From positions 103,726,410 to 103,790,409 of the forward strand of contig CM063284.1 of NCBI GenBank assembly GCA_032173965.1: 64,000 nucleotides of DNA, given 5' to 3'. The notes beneath the pieces were generated by a model. The model worked only from the letters and a program-made list of their open reading frames with translations. It ran no database searches and had not been told where the DNA came from. This document shows, piece by piece, positions 60,430 to 64,000 of this stretch. The translations under genes were made by a program, and so were the position numbers. Each line of letters starts with the position of its first letter. Position 1 is the first letter of the stretch. The DNA is from Sitta carolinensis. Taxonomy: Eukaryota > Chordata > Aves > Passeriformes > Sittidae.

Positions 60430-63400
60430 AATGTGGATGTCACTGGCTTTCTGCAGTTTAATGGATAAATTCTGCATTTATTACCTAGAAGAAATACATA
60501 GCTTAATTATAATTGTCATTGGAACAATGCTTATTTTCATCAGGAACATGGATAATACAATCACAGAAAGCCTGACAGATTCTTTTCAATCTGTTGCCGT
60601 AAATGCAGAATTTGTGAGTTACTCATTAAGAGTAAGTTTAAAATTACCAAAGTGGGCTATTTTTATAGGTGGGTTTACATCAGTACGACGATTGTAGCAG
60701 AATTGTCAGTAAAAATGTCTGTGAATAAGATGATGACATTTGATTTGCCTAGACTTAGAGCAGTACCCTTTTGCTGGCACCTCTTTCATTATGAGTGAAG
60801 ATATAACTGTCACAGCTGCCGCAGATTTAGTTCTTCTTTTATTATTCATGCGTTCTTAACTGAGGTTTTTTTCTCATGGACTGGTGGCTGCGAGGTGATG
60901 ATAAATATGCAAGTGAATGTGGTCCTCTGAGGACAACGACTGGAATGCTCCCGTATTTTAACTCTGCTCTTGTAGGAAGTTACCAGTAATCGGTTGACAG
61001 TTTGTCCTTTCGGTACGTGGGGGGAGGTTTTGAGGGACAACTTTCAAATGCAGCGTTGACTTCAACACTTCTGCGGCTTCCTTATAGCTGTTTTCAGAGG
61101 CTTGGAGAAGGAGGTTAATTTGAAAGAGCATCAAACCTTGAATTCCACATATTTCCTCTGTACTCTGGCAGGTAGTATCAGCAGGGAGTAGAAGAGTAGT
61201 TTAAAATAAGTGTAGTTGGTATTATCTTGGAAGTTTTATTGCAACATAATTTTCTGTCATCTATCTTGCTATTAACATGTACTGCTAAATATGCAACTCT
61301 ATGGTAGGTTTGCAAAACTATATTCTAGGTTTCTTTTGCTGACCCCAACAGGTTTTTGCTCCACATTTGGCTGGAACCTCAGAAAGAATGTGTAGATCAT
61401 ATTGATTAAAAATGAATTGTGAAAAAATGTGTCAGCTTAAGAATTTGAAATACTGTCTCTTGCTTATGCTTTTAGTCCCTGCTGCCTTTCTTCTTTTCCT
61501 TGTTCCTCATTTCCTGCCTTTTGAGAAAGAGGGTGGAATATAATTAACAAGACTGAACAAGTTCTTGTAATTAAAAGCCTCAAATGTGAAACATACTTTG
61601 TCAGTTCACTTCTTTGTTAGAGTTCAATTCTAAAGTTGAAGTAGCTGAGATTACTCCTGCAAATTAGCATTATGGCCAGAATTCAAAAAAGCATTTATAA
61701 TGGACAGTTCATATATTTTCATGAGTGTTCAATAACTGGTCTCCAGCATGGGAAAATCAACCAAGTATTCTAGTTCATTCTTTTTTGCCACCATATTTCT
61801 TTTCGTGGGAGTGCATTCACTTAAAAATTATTTTAAAACTTACTTGCTATAGATAGTAGTCAGGAATCAAAGGTAAACTTGCTGTAACATTGCCTGAATT
61901 TGTTCCTGACAACAGAAAAATTAAATACTCTATAAAATTTGATGGTTTTAATATCACTTCCACCTGAGCATATCATCATGGAAGAAAAAGACACAATAAT
62001 ATGCATCTTTGCACTTGGTTCAGCTGCTGGCTCCTTATTTTGTCACCCTCTGGCCTTACCAAGTGTAGGTTTTTGGTGGAGGCTAGTCTACTCTTAATGA
62101 ACAAGATGCTTATAAAACTGAGACAAATGTGATAGTTTATGTCATCTATTTGTTGTAGAAATCACAGTTAATAAATTGCTGGTTTTGGATTTGAGTGGAA
62201 ATTAGATCTTCTCTATATTTCTGTTGCTCTGTCATTAATGATTCTGGCTATTGGCATACTCACTGAAGCTGGATAAAGAGGTAGCATTTAGCTCTAAGGT
62301 TCTTGACAACCTTGCAGGAATACTAAGTCAAAACAGTAAAGCCTTTGATGATTGCTTTGATGCTTTTGAAAGGAAATGCTTTGACCTTATTTAGAAATAC
62401 TTAATTTTGCATTTACACAAAATTCATTAGCTGCCATAGAACATTCAAAGTCTGTTAAATCTATATTTTCCTCAAAAAAAACTCCCTCCCTAAAACCATG
62501 GTAAAATTTGAGACAACACTGTGTATTTTTCATGTAGTTAGCAAACTTCTAGAAAAGCTGGTTTCATTTAATGATTGTCTGCTTCTGCTCTTGTATGGCA
62601 AGAAGGAGAAGAAGAAAACAAGAAGCAAGAGGAAATGTAAATAGCAAAAATATTCAAATATGCAAGCCTGTTACACTGAGAAAGCCTATTAGCAATTGTT
62701 GACTTCATAAAGTGGATAAATTTATGAATTTTGCACTTCATCTCTTTTCAAAAAGCTTTTGTCTCTTTCTGACTCTTCCTTATATTAATTCCTGAGCATA
62801 TGTTTAGGTAGGCCTGATACATTAAAAAAATTAGAGAGATTTTCACAACAGTCCCCATTGTACTTTGTAGGGAAAAGTACTGGCTTTTATTTAAAAGCAC
62901 ATTTTGTAAACACATGTAAAATATTTATAAAAATTAAAGTAATTTATAATGTATTTACATGCCGTATAACCACTTGGAGATATGATTATTTCCTATCCTG
63001 AAGTCAGAAGAGGTATCTGTACATAGGTACTGAAAGAGAAGCCTAGGCGTTCTTTTGCCTCAAGTATCCTTCTAGCTAAGAATTATTTCATTCTCTCCTT
63101 TGGTTATTTCAAGAAATTTCTACAGGCTCTGTTCTGAGAAATCTGCAGGCAGCAGTGGTGAGAGCTGCCCACTCATATGTGGAAGCTCAGTTTATGGAGG
63201 GAAGGACACTGGGGTTTTTAAAGTTGTTTGGTTTTGGTTTTTTCCTGTGGGCAAGTTAAAAACCCTGACCTATAAAAAGTAAACCTGAATAATGCACTAT
63301 TTCAGAAAAAATGGAAAGTTGGGAGCCTTGGTTTTGGAGTCTTTTTTTCTCAGTGAAAAAACATTGGGATATTTGCAGGAGTAGTTTTACCAGGTATTTC

Positions 63401-64000
63401 AACACTAACCATCAAAAACTGTGTATTTAACTTTAAGAAGTTAAAAAGGCTTGTGAAAAATTGCAAAAAGTAATTTTTGTCTTTATTTGTGATTCTGTAG
63501 AATTTGTGTTTCTATAGATAAGTTTATAGTGGGTTATATTTTCATTTCATTTATATAGATCATACTCATTTCTACACATTGTGTTGTTTATCCAAACTTA
63601 TTCAGAGAGGCTATATAAAATAGATGTCATTTTAAGTAGAAATAATAATCAGATCTGAGTGTTGCAAGAGGGATCATCAGCTATAATATGGACACACTCC
63701 ATTAGAGTGTTTTCTGTGAGAAAATGGATGGCAGAACTTTCTCCTAATATAGGCTTATGTGTGATATGTAACCCATAATACAATTTAAATCTCTTTTTCC
63801 AGATCTAAATGTGATTTAAATTATATTATTCTATTTAAAAACAAAGCCTTTATTTTAGAGGTCTTGCACCTACCACCCATTTTTTTCTTCATCCCATAAA
63901 AATAGATTTAAAGTCCAGGGCAGTCCAATGCTGTTTCATGCTCTTAAAACAAAAAATCTGCTATTGGTGTACAGATGGCCTCAAAAACTGCTAACAGTTT
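60430..64000. other. Non-coding right end of the window
   Basis: No gene is supported. A CpG-enriched patch lies at about 60800-61080 (around ten CpGs in under 300 bases, against one or two per few hundred bases elsewhere). The rest is AT-rich intron-type or intergenic sequence without nameable repeats. Confidence 0.55.

Noticed and set aside
1..64000. Search by eye for CRISPR arrays, operons, tRNA/rRNA genes, LTR retroviruses and prokaryotic mobile elements
   Set aside because: Nothing was found. The short tandem repeats here have two or three copies without spacers, and no paired LTRs or gag/pol/env-type frames are visible.

Overview
The window looks like nuclear DNA of a bird, or possibly another archosaur. 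The only interspersed repeats I can name are CR1-type LINEs. Their 3' ends carry the CR1 hallmark: a conserved 3' UTR that closes in short ATTCT(A/G)TG-like repeats. Most of the sequence is AT-rich and poor in CpG, with long homopolymers and no operon structure, Shine-Dalgarno sites or dense ORFs. I see no bacterial, plasmid or phage feature, no CRISPR array, no tRNA or rRNA, and no intact protein-coding gene. The hundreds of short ORFs are what stop-codon statistics predict, apart from a few noted as leads.

Layout. 1-10.4 kb is non-coding, with CR1 remnants at 0.33-0.69 kb (minus) and 6.75-7.2 kb (plus) and an A-rich AAAC tract at 2.35 kb. A full-consensus CTCF-type motif lies at 8.13 kb inside a small CpG cluster. 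10.4-12.7 kb is a strong CpG island with Sp1-type GC boxes, a CT/T55 tract, a CTG repeat and a good splice donor after position 11404. It is very probably the promoter and 5' leader exon of a gene whose coding exons lie outside the window. I could not identify that gene. Just right of the island, on the minus strand, is a plausible terminal exon: acceptor next to 13698, 45 codons, stop at 13561, AATAAA at 13445-13440. If real, it ends a gene that comes in from the right. 14-64 kb is non-coding, intron-like or intergenic sequence with scattered CR1 fragments (17.0, 23.0, 34.7-35.1, 51.9-52.65, 57.4-58.96 and 60.1-60.4 kb), simple repeats and short tandem duplications. A perfect 25-bp inverted repeat with a 4-nt loop lies at 17.2 kb.

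How it may work together (inference). The CpG-island promoter is bracketed by a forward CTCF-type motif at 8.13 kb and a reverse one at 51.70 kb, the convergent arrangement typical of loop anchors. The 40 kb to the right of the promoter would then be the first intron or regulatory domain of the island's gene. The most interesting unexplained objects are the perfect hairpin, the CTG-repeat micro-ORF encoding nine leucines in the putative 5' leader, the candidate minus-strand terminal exon, and an unassigned 202-nt exon-like block at 47.6 kb.
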